A stretch of 64,000 bases of DNA from Acidisarcina sp963790505. Its GTDB lineage: Bacteria; Acidobacteriota; Terriglobia; Terriglobales; Acidobacteriaceae. Each line of letters opens with the position of its first letter. Positions within the stretch are counted from its first letter, which is position 1. This document shows positions 9,228-15,520 of this stretch, piece after piece. The translations under genes were made by a program, and so were the position numbers. The notes beneath the pieces are model-generated. The model made no database searches. It saw nothing but the letters and a program-made list of their open reading frames with translations, and had not been told where the DNA came from. Location of the stretch: contig CAWBOT010000004.1 of the NCBI GenBank assembly GCA_963790505.1, positions 186,001-250,000 of the forward strand, given 5' to 3'.

Positions 9228-9806
9228 TCATTCCCGCCGTTTTCGAAACAGGATCGTACCCTCCTCTGGTCCCGGACCGGCACCGGCAAATTCGAAGCCG
9301 TTCTTGGCGAGCACCCGGAGCGACGGCTGCAGGTGGGGAAACGTCTGCGCATTCACCGAGCGAACGTGCGGATGTTCAAAAATCCACGCGACCAGCGCCG
9401 CCACGGCCTCGGTCGCATAGCCGCGTCCCTGAAAGGCGGGCAACATCCCATAACCAATCTCCGGATCGTCGTTCAATTCGATCGGGAGAGTGGCCCCGCA
9501 TGTCCCCGCCAGTATTCGGCGTCCGCCATCGGGCGCCTTCACGGCGATGTAGCGGCCCCAGCCGCGAGCATTCGGGTACCGGGTCATCTTGTCGATTACG
9601 TAGTTGAAGGCGTCGGTGTCCCACCCTTCCGGCGGCCAGTCTGCAGGCACCTCCGCGTTGACCAGCTGGCCGAACTCCGGCGATCTGCCATAGCCCGCCT
9701 GAACCATCTCCATCGTGATGGCAATCAGTTCGACGCGAGGGGTGATGATGTCTTGCGTGGAGAGTTTTTCCACGCCCATGGATGTAGAAATTGCTTCTTG
9801 GGTCAT
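9228..9806 (-). CDS. GNAT family N-acetyltransferase (RimJ/RimL-like)
   Basis: About 192 residues from the ATG at 9806 (the frame extends to 9872 but that part is low quality). The acetyl-CoA binding core is visible: Ile-Gly-Tyr-Gly-Met-Leu-Pro followed by Gln-Gly-Arg-Gly-Tyr-Ala-Thr-Glu-Ala, then Val-Asn-Ala-Gln-Thr and Asn-Gly-Phe-Glu near the C-terminus. The overall order is that of RimJ/RimL-type GNAT enzymes that acetylate N-termini or amino groups of small molecules. The substrate cannot be deduced. It reads toward the TonB receptor gene with a 115-base gap. Confidence 0.88.
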   Translation of the reverse strand: MTQEAISTSMGVEKLSTQDIITPRVELIAITMEMVQAGYGRSPEFGQLVNAEVPADWPPEGWDTDAFNYVIDKMTRYPNARGWGRYIAVKAPDGGRRILAGTCGATLPIELNDDPEIGYGMLPAFQGRGYATEAVAALVAWIFEHPHVRSVNAQTFPHLQPSLRVLAKNGFEFAGAGPGPEEGTILFRKRRE

Positions 9807-10024
9807 TGGGGTCCGCTTTCGGTCAGGCGAGGCTTCGGGGCGCGGTGCGGGCCATCGAGGGCTGCACCACAAAAACGCAAATAGAGCCGAACTAGCGGAC
9901 TACAGTCATAGGCAACGCTTGAAGTATGGAGCGGAAGATGGAGCGAGTCAATCCCATTGGGGCGGCTACCTCCACTGACCCTCCGCTCCGGCCAGATTAC
10001 GGGCCGAAATGCTCTAATTCAGAA

Positions 10025-10528
10025 ATGAAGACTCTCTTGCGCACACTGATCTCCCTGGCCGTTGCCATCTGGCTGGGCGGACTGTTCTTCTTCCCCATCG
10101 TAGCGGCGGTCAGCTTCACTCATTTGCCTGACACCCACGCGGCGGGCTCGGTCGTCGGCGCTTGCCTGCGCATCCTGCATCAGGAGGGCCTCTTTGCCGG
10201 CGCCCTGCTGGTGCTGCTCTTTGTCGGCGCGAGCGTGACCGGAGTCTATCCTCGGCAGGTCCTGCGGCCGCCACTCGTGATGGTGGTGGTGATGCTCTTG
10301 CTGACCGCCTATTCGCAGTTCTCGATCATTCCTCGCATGGAAACCTATCGCACCGCTGCCGGCGGGGTCATTGATGCAGTGCCGAAATCCGATCCAAACC
10401 GCGCCGGATTCGATCGCCTGCATAACCAGTCGACGCACGTCGAAGAGGGCGTGATGATCGCCGGACTGCTCTTGGTGCTGCTTTTGGCGCGCGCCGAAAG
10501 TACAGAGTTTCGCTACTCAGGACGATGA
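10025..10528 (+). CDS. DUF4149 domain membrane protein
   Basis: 167 residues with four predicted membrane helices: residues about 5-28 (with the Trp-Leu-Gly-Gly-Leu-Phe-Phe-Phe motif), 45-70, 82-100 and 142-160. The Ala-Ile-Trp-Leu-Gly-Gly opening, a Gln/Ile-Ile-Pro-Arg-Met segment and Phe-Asp-Arg-Leu-His-Asn-Gln-Ser-Thr near the end match the DUF4149/TMEM205-like family. Function unknown. I chose the ATG at 10025, which starts directly on the first helix; an in-frame start at 9926 would add a polar extension with no family similarity. It converges on the ccmC-ccmD unit. Confidence 0.85.
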   Translation: MKTLLRTLISLAVAIWLGGLFFFPIVAAVSFTHLPDTHAAGSVVGACLRILHQEGLFAGALLVLLFVGASVTGVYPRQVLRPPLVMVVVMLLLTAYSQFSIIPRMETYRTAAGGVIDAVPKSDPNRAGFDRLHNQSTHVEEGVMIAGLLLVLLLARAESTEFRYSGR

Positions 10529-10544
10529 GCGCCGCAGATAATTT

Positions 10545-10769
10545 CTAGATGAACTCGATGGCGGTTTCAGTTGCGACGCCTTCGGGCAGCAGCGACGCCA
10601 TCGCGCGGTCGAACGTGGCCAGTTTTCCCTTGCTTCAAAGCAGTGATGTCAAAAGCTTTGCAGAGCATCAAACTCGATAAACCACATCACACACTTGCCA
10701 ACTCATGGGTGCATTTACGCGCCTTAGTACGAGCGCGTTTTCGAGTGTTCGGATTATTTTGAGGAATGC
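10545..10769 (-). pseudogene. Degraded PIN-domain (VapC-type) toxin relic
   Basis: On the minus strand, bases 10622-10545 encode Leu-Ala-Thr-Phe-Asp-Arg-Ala-Met-Ala-Ser-Leu-Leu-Pro-Glu-Gly-Val-Ala plus a short tail and TAG. That is the usual last segment of VapC-family PIN toxins, where Thr-Phe-Asp-Arg carries the final acidic residue. Upstream, in other frames, are pieces such as Phe-Leu-Lys-Ile-Ile-Arg-Thr-Leu-Glu and Pro-Met-Ser-Trp-Gln-Val (10769-10668) that resemble the middle of the same family, then a stop and at least one frameshift. The N-terminal Asp motif is missing, so this is a dead remnant. It overlaps the 3' end of the ccmD-like gene slightly. The C-terminal part is convincing; the upstream part is less so. 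Confidence 0.5.
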
Positions 10770-10951
10770 TGCTGGTCGGCTTTGGCGAGCGAGCGCCACT
10801 TTAAGCCAACGTACCCGAGATACGCAAGCTGAACCCCCCAGGCAAAGCAGTAGGCGGCAATCAAATGATGATGCCCGAGCACGGATTCGTTTGCGCGGTC
10901 CCACGGAAAGAGCGGGGCGAGAATAAACAGCAGCGAGGCCATCGGATTCAC
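10754..10951 (-). CDS. ccmD: CcmD-like small membrane protein
   Basis: 65 residues. A single hydrophobic helix (about residues 28-48), preceded by a short His-rich turn and followed by basic residues Lys-Trp-Arg-Ser-Leu-Ala-Lys, is the CcmD pattern. CcmD is a small inner-membrane partner of CcmABC needed to release haem-loaded CcmE. The ATG overlaps the ccmC stop by 4 bases (ATGA), so it is translationally coupled to ccmC, which supports the call. Sequence conservation in CcmD is low, so the name relies on size, topology and position. Confidence 0.7.
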   Translation of the reverse strand: MNPMASLLFILAPLFPWDRANESVLGHHHLIAAYCFAWGVQLAYLGYVGLKWRSLAKADQQHSSK

Positions 10952-11670
10952 GAAGGAACCTCGACCTGCGCCAGCGGGTTCTCGAGCGAGCGCAGCGCAG
11001 CGGCTTCATCGACCTGCTGTTGGCGGCGTTCGACGGCATAGCGAATGCTCACCATCAGCAACGCCCAGGCCAGCCACGCATAGACGTTCCAGTTAACCGC
11101 GGGTCTCATGCTCGCGGCGATGCCGGAATTGGGCCCGCCAAAAAAGACCGGACCGGGGTGCTGCGTCCTCCACCAACGCGTCGACATATACACGATCGGC
11201 ACATCGATGTATCCAAAGATCGCCAGCACCGCAGAGATGGTGCGCATCTGTGGCCCGGCCGAGAAATTCCTCAGCAGCAGATAGCTGACGTAAATCAACC
11301 ACAGGATGAGCGTAGAAGTAAGGCGCTCGTCCCACGTCCACCAGATACCCCAGGCGTAACGCGCCCACAGCGAGCCGGTGACCAGCCCCACGAGGCAGAA
11401 GACGACGCCCATCTCAGCGGTTGAGACGGCGATGGCGTCGGCGCGCAGAGCCAAAGCGGGGCGGTTGTTTCGGGTAATCAGGTAAACAATCGAGCCGATC
11501 AGGTTCGCGCCGAAGCAGAACGACATCGCGATCCATGCCGGTAGATGGTAATAGAAGATGCGCTGAACGTTGTACATCGCCTCATCGGCGGGCACGGTCA
11601 TGGCGACATGAAAGCCGTAGCCGAGCAATCCGAGAGTGACGATGGCGAGAATCCAGCGAAAGGGCTTCAT
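10948..11670 (-). CDS. ccmC: Haem exporter/cytochrome c assembly protein CcmC
   Basis: 240 residues, six predicted membrane helices. The tryptophan-rich haem-handling motif is present at about residues 107-118 (Trp-Gly-Ile-Trp-Trp-Thr-Trp-Asp-Glu-Arg-Leu-Thr). Flanking His42 (Tyr-Tyr-His-Leu-Pro) and His171 (Thr-Gln-His-Pro-Gly) match the two haem-ligand histidines of the CcmC family. CcmC loads haem onto CcmE on the periplasmic side of the inner membrane in System I cytochrome c maturation. It sits 19 bases after vapC and is coupled to ccmD. It is separated from ccmE-A-B by about 1.4 kb holding a secreted orphan and vapBC. Confidence 0.94.
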   Translation of the reverse strand: MKPFRWILAIVTLGLLGYGFHVAMTVPADEAMYNVQRIFYYHLPAWIAMSFCFGANLIGSIVYLITRNNRPALALRADAIAVSTAEMGVVFCLVGLVTGSLWARYAWGIWWTWDERLTSTLILWLIYVSYLLLRNFSAGPQMRTISAVLAIFGYIDVPIVYMSTRWWRTQHPGPVFFGGPNSGIAASMRPAVNWNVYAWLAWALLMVSIRYAVERRQQQVDEAAALRSLENPLAQVEVPS

Positions 11671-11689
11671 GGTGGCTGCATTTCTGAGT

Positions 11690-12124
11690 CTAATGCGGTT
11701 CGACGCTTGCTTGCCACGGATTCAAGACGGCCACGCCCGTGGGAGCAAAATCTTCGACATTTCTTGTGACCACGGTCAGGCCATGAATAAGCGCAGTGGC
11801 CGCAATCAATGAATCTCGCCGAGGGCTGGGATTCGGGACATGCAGATGCGCACAACGACGGGCGATTTCAAGATCCACCTGCAGAATTCTTCCATGAAAA
11901 GCGGGGAGCAGCCTGCCAGTCAGCCACGTACTCAGCTGATATCCTTGCGTCGCGTCCCGGCGGGCAACGCTCAGTATGCCAATTTCGAGTTCGAGAATTG
12001 TGATCACCGAGACAAACAAACTCGATTCCACAGTTTGTTGTGCCCAGCGCGCAACATTTTCGTCGGCGCGGCCTGCCCGCAACCTACGCATTTCTGACAG
12101 GACGTTGGTGTCGAGCAGGAACAT
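11690..12124 (-). CDS. vapC: PIN-domain ribonuclease toxin, VapC family
   Basis: 144 residues, full length for VapC/FitB-like toxins. All four acidic active-site positions are seen: Asp5 (Leu-Leu-Asp-Thr-Asn-Val), Glu45 (Ile-Leu-Glu-Leu), Asp104 (Arg-Arg-Asp-Ser-Leu-Ile-Ala-Ala) and Asp125 (Asn-Val-Glu-Asp-Phe). These bind Mg2+ for RNA cleavage. The start codon overlaps the antitoxin stop by one base (TGATG), a standard type II arrangement. The pair lies inside the ccm locus, between the secreted orphan and ccmC. Since nothing is degraded, the module is probably active. Confidence 0.92.
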   Translation of the reverse strand: MFLLDTNVLSEMRRLRAGRADENVARWAQQTVESSLFVSVITILELEIGILSVARRDATQGYQLSTWLTGRLLPAFHGRILQVDLEIARRCAHLHVPNPSPRRDSLIAATALIHGLTVVTRNVEDFAPTGVAVLNPWQASVEPH

Positions 12125-12402
12125 CAGGAGAAATCCGCTGGCTCGAAGATGTCGTCGCCGAGCTTAGGAGGGTCGAACTCGATATCTTCGCCACCCCGCA
12201 TCGCTAAGAGCTCGACAATAGTGCCCCTCTTCTCTGGAAAAGCAGCCTTCTCTCCCGAAAGCTTCTCATATTGGTCGAAACTCAACAGCACATGCGCCGG
12301 TTTGCCCCGGTCAGTAATAATTACAGGCCCTTTAGCCGCTGCCTTCTTGGCGCGGCCGGTGTCCTGATTGAACTCACGGCTGGACAGAGTGGTCGTAGTC
12401 AT
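12124..12402 (-). CDS. Type II antitoxin, Phd/YefM family (partner of VapC)
   Basis: 92 residues from the ATG at 12402, which has a strong GGGAGG Shine-Dalgarno; the frame runs further upstream but lacks support. The N-terminal Phd/YefM fold is clear: Thr-Leu-Ser-Ser-Arg-Glu-Phe-Asn-Gln-Asp, Ala-Lys-Lys-Ala-Ala, Gly-Pro-Val-Ile-Ile-Thr-Asp-Arg-Gly-Lys-Pro-Ala-His-Val-Leu-Leu. The acidic C-terminal tail (Asp-Ile-Glu-Phe-Asp-Pro-Pro) should wrap the toxin. The antitoxin is expected to bind the dyad at 12419-12436 and repress its own operon. The toxin gene follows with a one-base overlap. Confidence 0.92.
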   Translation of the reverse strand: MTTTTLSSREFNQDTGRAKKAAAKGPVIITDRGKPAHVLLSFDQYEKLSGEKAAFPEKRGTIVELLAMRGGEDIEFDPPKLGDDIFEPADFS

Positions 12403-12418
12403 CGCGCCAACCTCCCAA

Positions 12419-12436
12419 TGTAGATATGTTACTACA
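12419..12436. promoter_or_regulatory. Candidate autoregulatory operator of the vapBC-type module
   Basis: Inverted repeat with arms TGTAG and CTACA separated by 8 bases, placed 17 bases upstream of the antitoxin ATG. Phd/YefM antitoxins normally repress their own promoter through a short dyad at this place. A second, perfect 12-base palindrome (CAGGCCGGCCTG, 12441-12452) lies just beyond. Function inferred from position. Confidence 0.5.
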
Positions 12437-12472
12437 ATCCCAGGCCGGCCTGTATATTTGGGGCAGAGCGGT

Positions 12473-12970
12473 TCAGCGACTACTTCCAACGCGAATTTCA
12501 TCTCCGCTGTTGCTCATCTTCCAAGTCGCCTTGTTGTCGGTGGATTCGAATTGCTCGAAGTGAATCTTGTCCTTGCCAGTGAAATAGTTTTCGGTACGAT
12601 ACCAGGTGGTTTTGTCGCCCTCCGTATCTTTGCCCAGAAACGTCCAGTGATCGCCGGCGATAGTCAGGTCCCCCCGGCCGGTCGCATAGCCACTCGGAAG
12701 GATCGGTTGAGTGTGGTAAGTCAGCGGTGCTTCGGCGGGCACAAAGACGATAAGCGCCATCGGTTTACCATTCACGACCTGCTCGCAACTGTAATAGGCC
12801 TCGCTTCTGGTGCAATGGTTGACCAGCGAATCGGATTTCCCGGCCCCGGCCATCGTTTTCGACGCGGTGACCGTCCAGGCGCCGTTGTAGACGGCGATAT
12901 CCGAAAACGACGGCGTTACGACGCCGGCAGTCGCTTGAAGCAGAAGCGCAAAAGCAAGCTCGGTCAACAT
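12473..12970 (-). CDS. Secreted protein of unknown function in the ccm locus
   Basis: 165 residues from the ATG at 12970. Residues 1-20 form a short signal peptide (Thr-Glu-Leu-Ala-Phe-Ala-Leu-Leu-Leu-Gln-Ala). The mature part looks like a small beta-barrel or lipocalin-like domain: Tyr-Asn-Gly-Ala-Trp-Thr-Val, two Cys close together (Asn-His-Cys-Thr and Tyr-Tyr-Ser-Cys-Glu), Asp-His-Trp-Thr-Phe-Leu-Gly and Glu-Gln-Phe-Glu-Ser-Thr-Asp. This resembles secreted proteins that begin with 'GxWxv' and hold DUF1579-like folds, but I cannot name the family. It lies 55 bases after ccmB, so it may be in the ccmEAB transcript. Confidence 0.75.
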   Translation of the reverse strand: MLTELAFALLLQATAGVVTPSFSDIAVYNGAWTVTASKTMAGAGKSDSLVNHCTRSEAYYSCEQVVNGKPMALIVFVPAEAPLTYHTQPILPSGYATGRGDLTIAGDHWTFLGKDTEGDKTTWYRTENYFTGKDKIHFEQFESTDNKATWKMSNSGDEIRVGSSR

Positions 12971-13025
12971 GCCGGAAGGATAGCTCAAGCACCTGGAATA
13001 GCGAAGTCTTCCGGAGGAATGGTCT

Positions 13026-13697
13026 TCACTCCGCCTGGATCACCGTCTCAAAGAGCAGCAAACCCACCGTCGTGAAGATGATGTCATAGCCAGCGAGTAG
13101 CTTGATCCACAGCGTCGGATCGGCTTCTCCGGTGAGAACCGCAGTCGTCGCCAGCACCATTGCCAGCAGCGCCGGAATATAGATCGGAAAAAGAATCAGA
13201 GGCAGCAGCAGCTCACGGTTCCGCGTCCGGATCGACAGCGCCGCAAAGAAAGTCCCATTTACGATCAGCGCCCAGGTTCCCAGCGGCACCACCAGCAGCA
13301 GCGGCCACGCCGGCCCGACAGAGCGCAGGTTATAGAAAATGATGAAAAGCGGCGTCAGCACCAGCTGGACCACCGAGACAAACAGGAAGTTCACCAGCAC
13401 CTTGGCCAGAAAGAGAGAAGCAGCCGGTGCCGGGGCCATTCGCTGCGCGTCGAGCACCTGATGGCGCAGCTCCCGCGCCCAGGTCTGGTTAAGCGCGCTG
13501 ACCGAGGCAAACATCGTAGCCACGCAAAGAATGCCGCCTGCGATCTGCCGCGAAACCTCGCGCGTGGGATCGAACGCCAGCGAAAACAGCACCACAATAA
13601 TCAGCGCGAAAAACAACATTGAGTTGATAGCGTCTTTCGAGCGCCACTCGATACGCAGATCGCGGAACAGATGAGTCACGACGTAGGGCCGCGTCAT
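13026..13697 (-). CDS. ccmB: Haem exporter membrane subunit CcmB
   Basis: 223 residues with six membrane helices, starting with His-Leu-Phe-Arg-Asp-Leu-Arg-Ile-Glu-Trp-Arg, the usual CcmB opening. The central Phe-Asp-Pro-Thr-Arg and Trp-Ala-Arg-Glu-Leu-Arg-His-Gln-Val-Leu-Asp segments also match. CcmB pairs with the ATPase CcmA; the complex releases haem-bound CcmE from CcmC/D in System I maturation. Its ATG overlaps the ybaK stop by 4 bases. Order on the minus strand is ccmE, ccmA, ybaK, ccmB. Confidence 0.93.
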   Translation of the reverse strand: MTRPYVVTHLFRDLRIEWRSKDAINSMLFFALIIVVLFSLAFDPTREVSRQIAGGILCVATMFASVSALNQTWARELRHQVLDAQRMAPAPAASLFLAKVLVNFLFVSVVQLVLTPLFIIFYNLRSVGPAWPLLLVVPLGTWALIVNGTFFAALSIRTRNRELLLPLILFPIYIPALLAMVLATTAVLTGEADPTLWIKLLAGYDIIFTTVGLLLFETVIQAE

Positions 13698-14188
13698 TTC
13701 GTGAGATCGACCAATATAGTTTGTCCCAGGGACTCGGCAGCCTTCACGTAATTCGCGGGCGTAAGAATCAGCTGCGTTCCCCGCGTCCCGGCTGAGACGG
13801 AGATGGTGTCGAAAAGCTCAATCGTCTCATCGACAAAAACTGGAAATGCCTTCTTCGCTCCAAAAACTGTCACTCCCCCGCGAATGTATCCCGTCAACGG
13901 TTGAACATCCTTGATCGAAGCCATCTCGGCTCTTCGAGTCCCTGCAGCTTGGGCGAGTTTCTTGAAGTCGAGTTCGGCGTTGCCGGGAACGATAGCGAAG
14001 ACATGCTCGCGCTCGTGCGTCGCGCAGAGTAGCGTTTTGAACACTTGCTCCGGCGGCATGCCCATCTTTTCCGCGACGGCGATGGCGGAAAACTCTTCCT
14101 CCCCCAGATCGTAGTCACGCAATTCGTAGTCAATCCCCAGCGAGTCAAGATACCGGGCAGCATTGGTCTTCGTCGCCGAGGCCTTCAT
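13694..14188 (-). CDS. ybaK: Cys-tRNA(Pro)/Ala-tRNA editing deacylase, YbaK/EbsC family
   Basis: 164 residues, full length for YbaK. Motifs seen: Phe-Lys-Thr-Leu-Leu-Cys near residue 50, Val-Ile/Ala-Ile-Val-Pro-Gly-Asn-Ala-Glu-Leu-Asp, and the signature Leu-Thr-Gly-Tyr-Ile-Arg-Gly-Gly-Val-Thr-Val-Phe-Gly. This freestanding trans-editing enzyme hydrolyses Cys-tRNA(Pro) formed by prolyl-tRNA synthetase error. It overlaps both ccmA upstream and ccmB downstream by 4 bases, so it is translationally locked inside the ccm operon. Why an editing deacylase should be coupled to haem export is not obvious; it may be co-expression only. Confidence 0.93.
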   Translation of the reverse strand: MKASATKTNAARYLDSLGIDYELRDYDLGEEEFSAIAVAEKMGMPPEQVFKTLLCATHEREHVFAIVPGNAELDFKKLAQAAGTRRAEMASIKDVQPLTGYIRGGVTVFGAKKAFPVFVDETIELFDTISVSAGTRGTQLILTPANYVKAAESLGQTILVDLTK

Positions 14189-14865
14189 GCGGTTGCCCCG
14201 CTGGTTTGAGGCTGGGCAGCTTCCTCGACAGAGATGACTGATCCCGCCTGCATTGTCACAAACGTATCCGCAAGCGGCGCAGCAAGATCGCGCTGATGGG
14301 TGGTCAGAATAATCGTCCGCCCCTCGGCGCGCAGGCCGGCCAGCAGGCCGAGCATCTGTCCGGCGCTGGCTGCGTCCATATTGGAAAATGGCTCGTCCAG
14401 CAACAGCAATTCCGGTTGCGACAATAAAGCACGAGCCAGCGAAGCCCGTTGCCTCATGCCCTGCGAATACTGGCTGATCGGGCGCATAAGCCCGGGATCA
14501 AGCCCGACGACCCGCATTGCCTCCTCAGCCGCCAGGCAAGGCCGGTCGCGGTACAGGCTCGCGAAGTAGCGCAGATTCTCAAGGCCGGTCAGCTCGTCGT
14601 AGAGCATCGGCGCATGGCTCATATACCCAATCTGGTCGCGGCGCTCGACGGGAGAAACTCCGAAAACCGTGATCTCCCCATAACTGGGGCGCAGCAGCCC
14701 GGCGATGGTCCTCAGCAGCGTTGACTTACCCGCCCCGTTTTCCCCCAGCAGAATGTAGCTGCGTCCCTTGGCAAAATTGATTGTGACCTGACGGAGAGCG
14801 GCAAAGCTCCCATAGAGGCGCGAGACCGACCTTAAATCCACGATGCTGGACGAAGCAGCAGGCAC
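14185..14865 (-). CDS. ccmA: Haem exporter ATP-binding subunit CcmA
   Basis: 226 residues. ABC ATPase with Walker A at residues 41-49 (GENGAGKST), ABC signature Ser-Gln-Gly-Met-Arg-Gln-Arg at about 134-140 and Walker B LLLLDE at about 153-158, then a switch His (Thr-Thr-His-Gln). The linker from Val-Phe-Gly-Val to Ile-Gly-Tyr-Met-Ser-His and the close link with ccmB support CcmA over a general ABC-2 ATPase. It powers release of holo-CcmE at the inner membrane. The gene starts 37 bases after ccmE and overlaps ybaK by 4 bases. Confidence 0.92.
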   Translation of the reverse strand: MPAASSSIVDLRSVSRLYGSFAALRQVTINFAKGRSYILLGENGAGKSTLLRTIAGLLRPSYGEITVFGVSPVERRDQIGYMSHAPMLYDELTGLENLRYFASLYRDRPCLAAEEAMRVVGLDPGLMRPISQYSQGMRQRASLARALLSQPELLLLDEPFSNMDAASAGQMLGLLAGLRAEGRTIILTTHQRDLAAPLADTFVTMQAGSVISVEEAAQPQTSGATA

Positions 14866-14902
14866 TGGTTGAGTATAGCGAGGCGCCAGATCGGCGAATC
14901 GG

Positions 14903-15373
14903 TCAGCGAGGCAGCGGCGCGGGGTTCAGCGAAGCAGTTCCGGTTGTAGCCGGCTTCCCACCGCTCGGCATCTCGCCCGGCTTCGGCGCGTATTTCGAGG
15001 CGCATTTGGCCTGCAACTGCGTCGCATGGAAGACGCCGTCGCGGCCATAAGTGCCGATTGCCAGCGCCTGGGCGTTGTCTTTGAAAGTGTCCGGCGGCGG
15101 CTCCGTACCCTTGTAATCGACCTTGAGCCGGTTGCTGTTTTCTACCAGAACGAACTGAGCGGTCGTCCCGGAGTGCTCAATGCTGCCCGGGGCGACGTTC
15201 CCGGCAACACGCAGATGCCGTGTATAAGCCTGCCCGCCCATCCCCTGCAGCTCAGAGATGGTGACGTAATAGCTCTTGTTGGCCTGCACTCCGCTGACCG
15301 CCAGATACGCGATCGTCCCGACGATCACCACGACGGCGATGGCAATACGGACGGCTTGGCTGCTGCTCTTCAT
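14903..15373 (-). CDS. ccmE: Cytochrome c maturation haem chaperone CcmE, CxxxY variant
   Basis: 156 residues. One N-terminal membrane anchor (about residues 7-27), then the OB-fold periplasmic domain (Tyr-Tyr-Val-Thr-Ile-Ser-Glu-Leu, Leu-Arg-Val-Ala-Gly-Asn-Val, Val-Asp-Tyr-Lys-Gly-Thr-Glu-Pro-Pro-Pro-Asp-Thr-Phe). The haem-binding motif reads Cys124-Ala-Ser-Lys-Tyr128 followed by Ala-Pro-Lys, that is CxxxY instead of the HxxxY of enterobacterial CcmE. The tail is Pro/Ala-rich. CcmE carries haem covalently from CcmC to the ligation machinery. SD AAGGAG lies just before the ATG, directly behind a dyad. No ccmF, ccmG or ccmH gene lies in this window. Confidence 0.93.
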   Translation of the reverse strand: MKSSSQAVRIAIAVVVIVGTIAYLAVSGVQANKSYYVTISELQGMGGQAYTRHLRVAGNVAPGSIEHSGTTAQFVLVENSNRLKVDYKGTEPPPDTFKDNAQALAIGTYGRDGVFHATQLQAKCASKYAPKPGEMPSGGKPATTGTASLNPAPLPR

Positions 15374-15385
15374 GCTCTCCTTCGA

Positions 15386-15410
15386 GAGTAGGCATCCTAC
15401 TCAAGTGAGT
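15386..15410. promoter_or_regulatory. Compound dyad between ccmE and thiC
   Basis: Two overlapping inverted repeats: GAGTAGG-cat-CCTACTC (15386-15402) and ACTCA-ag-TGAGT (15399-15410). The first ends 13 bases upstream of the ccmE ATG, touching its Shine-Dalgarno. It could be an operator with three half sites or an RNA hairpin controlling ccmE translation. Seen directly; role inferred. Confidence 0.4.
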
Positions 15411-15443
15411 CAAGGCGCCCCCGGCCGCTAGCTTTCTGAGCGT

Positions 15444-15449
15444 TATAAT
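15444..15449 (+). promoter_or_regulatory. Candidate -10 box for thiC
   Basis: Perfect TATAAT on the plus strand, 72 bases before the thiC ATG. No convincing -35 hexamer at the right distance. The leader that would follow shows no TPP-riboswitch consensus. Confidence 0.3.
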
Positions 15450-15520
15450 CCGGTCTAATACGGTTCGAGCGACATCCTACAAATATCGGCTTATCCCCGA
15501 CGTCTTCTTTTGAGGTGATT

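Noticed and set aside
15374..15520. TPP riboswitch expected upstream of thiC
   Set aside because: No CTGAGA core, no AACCTGA-type segment and no matching stem layout seen.
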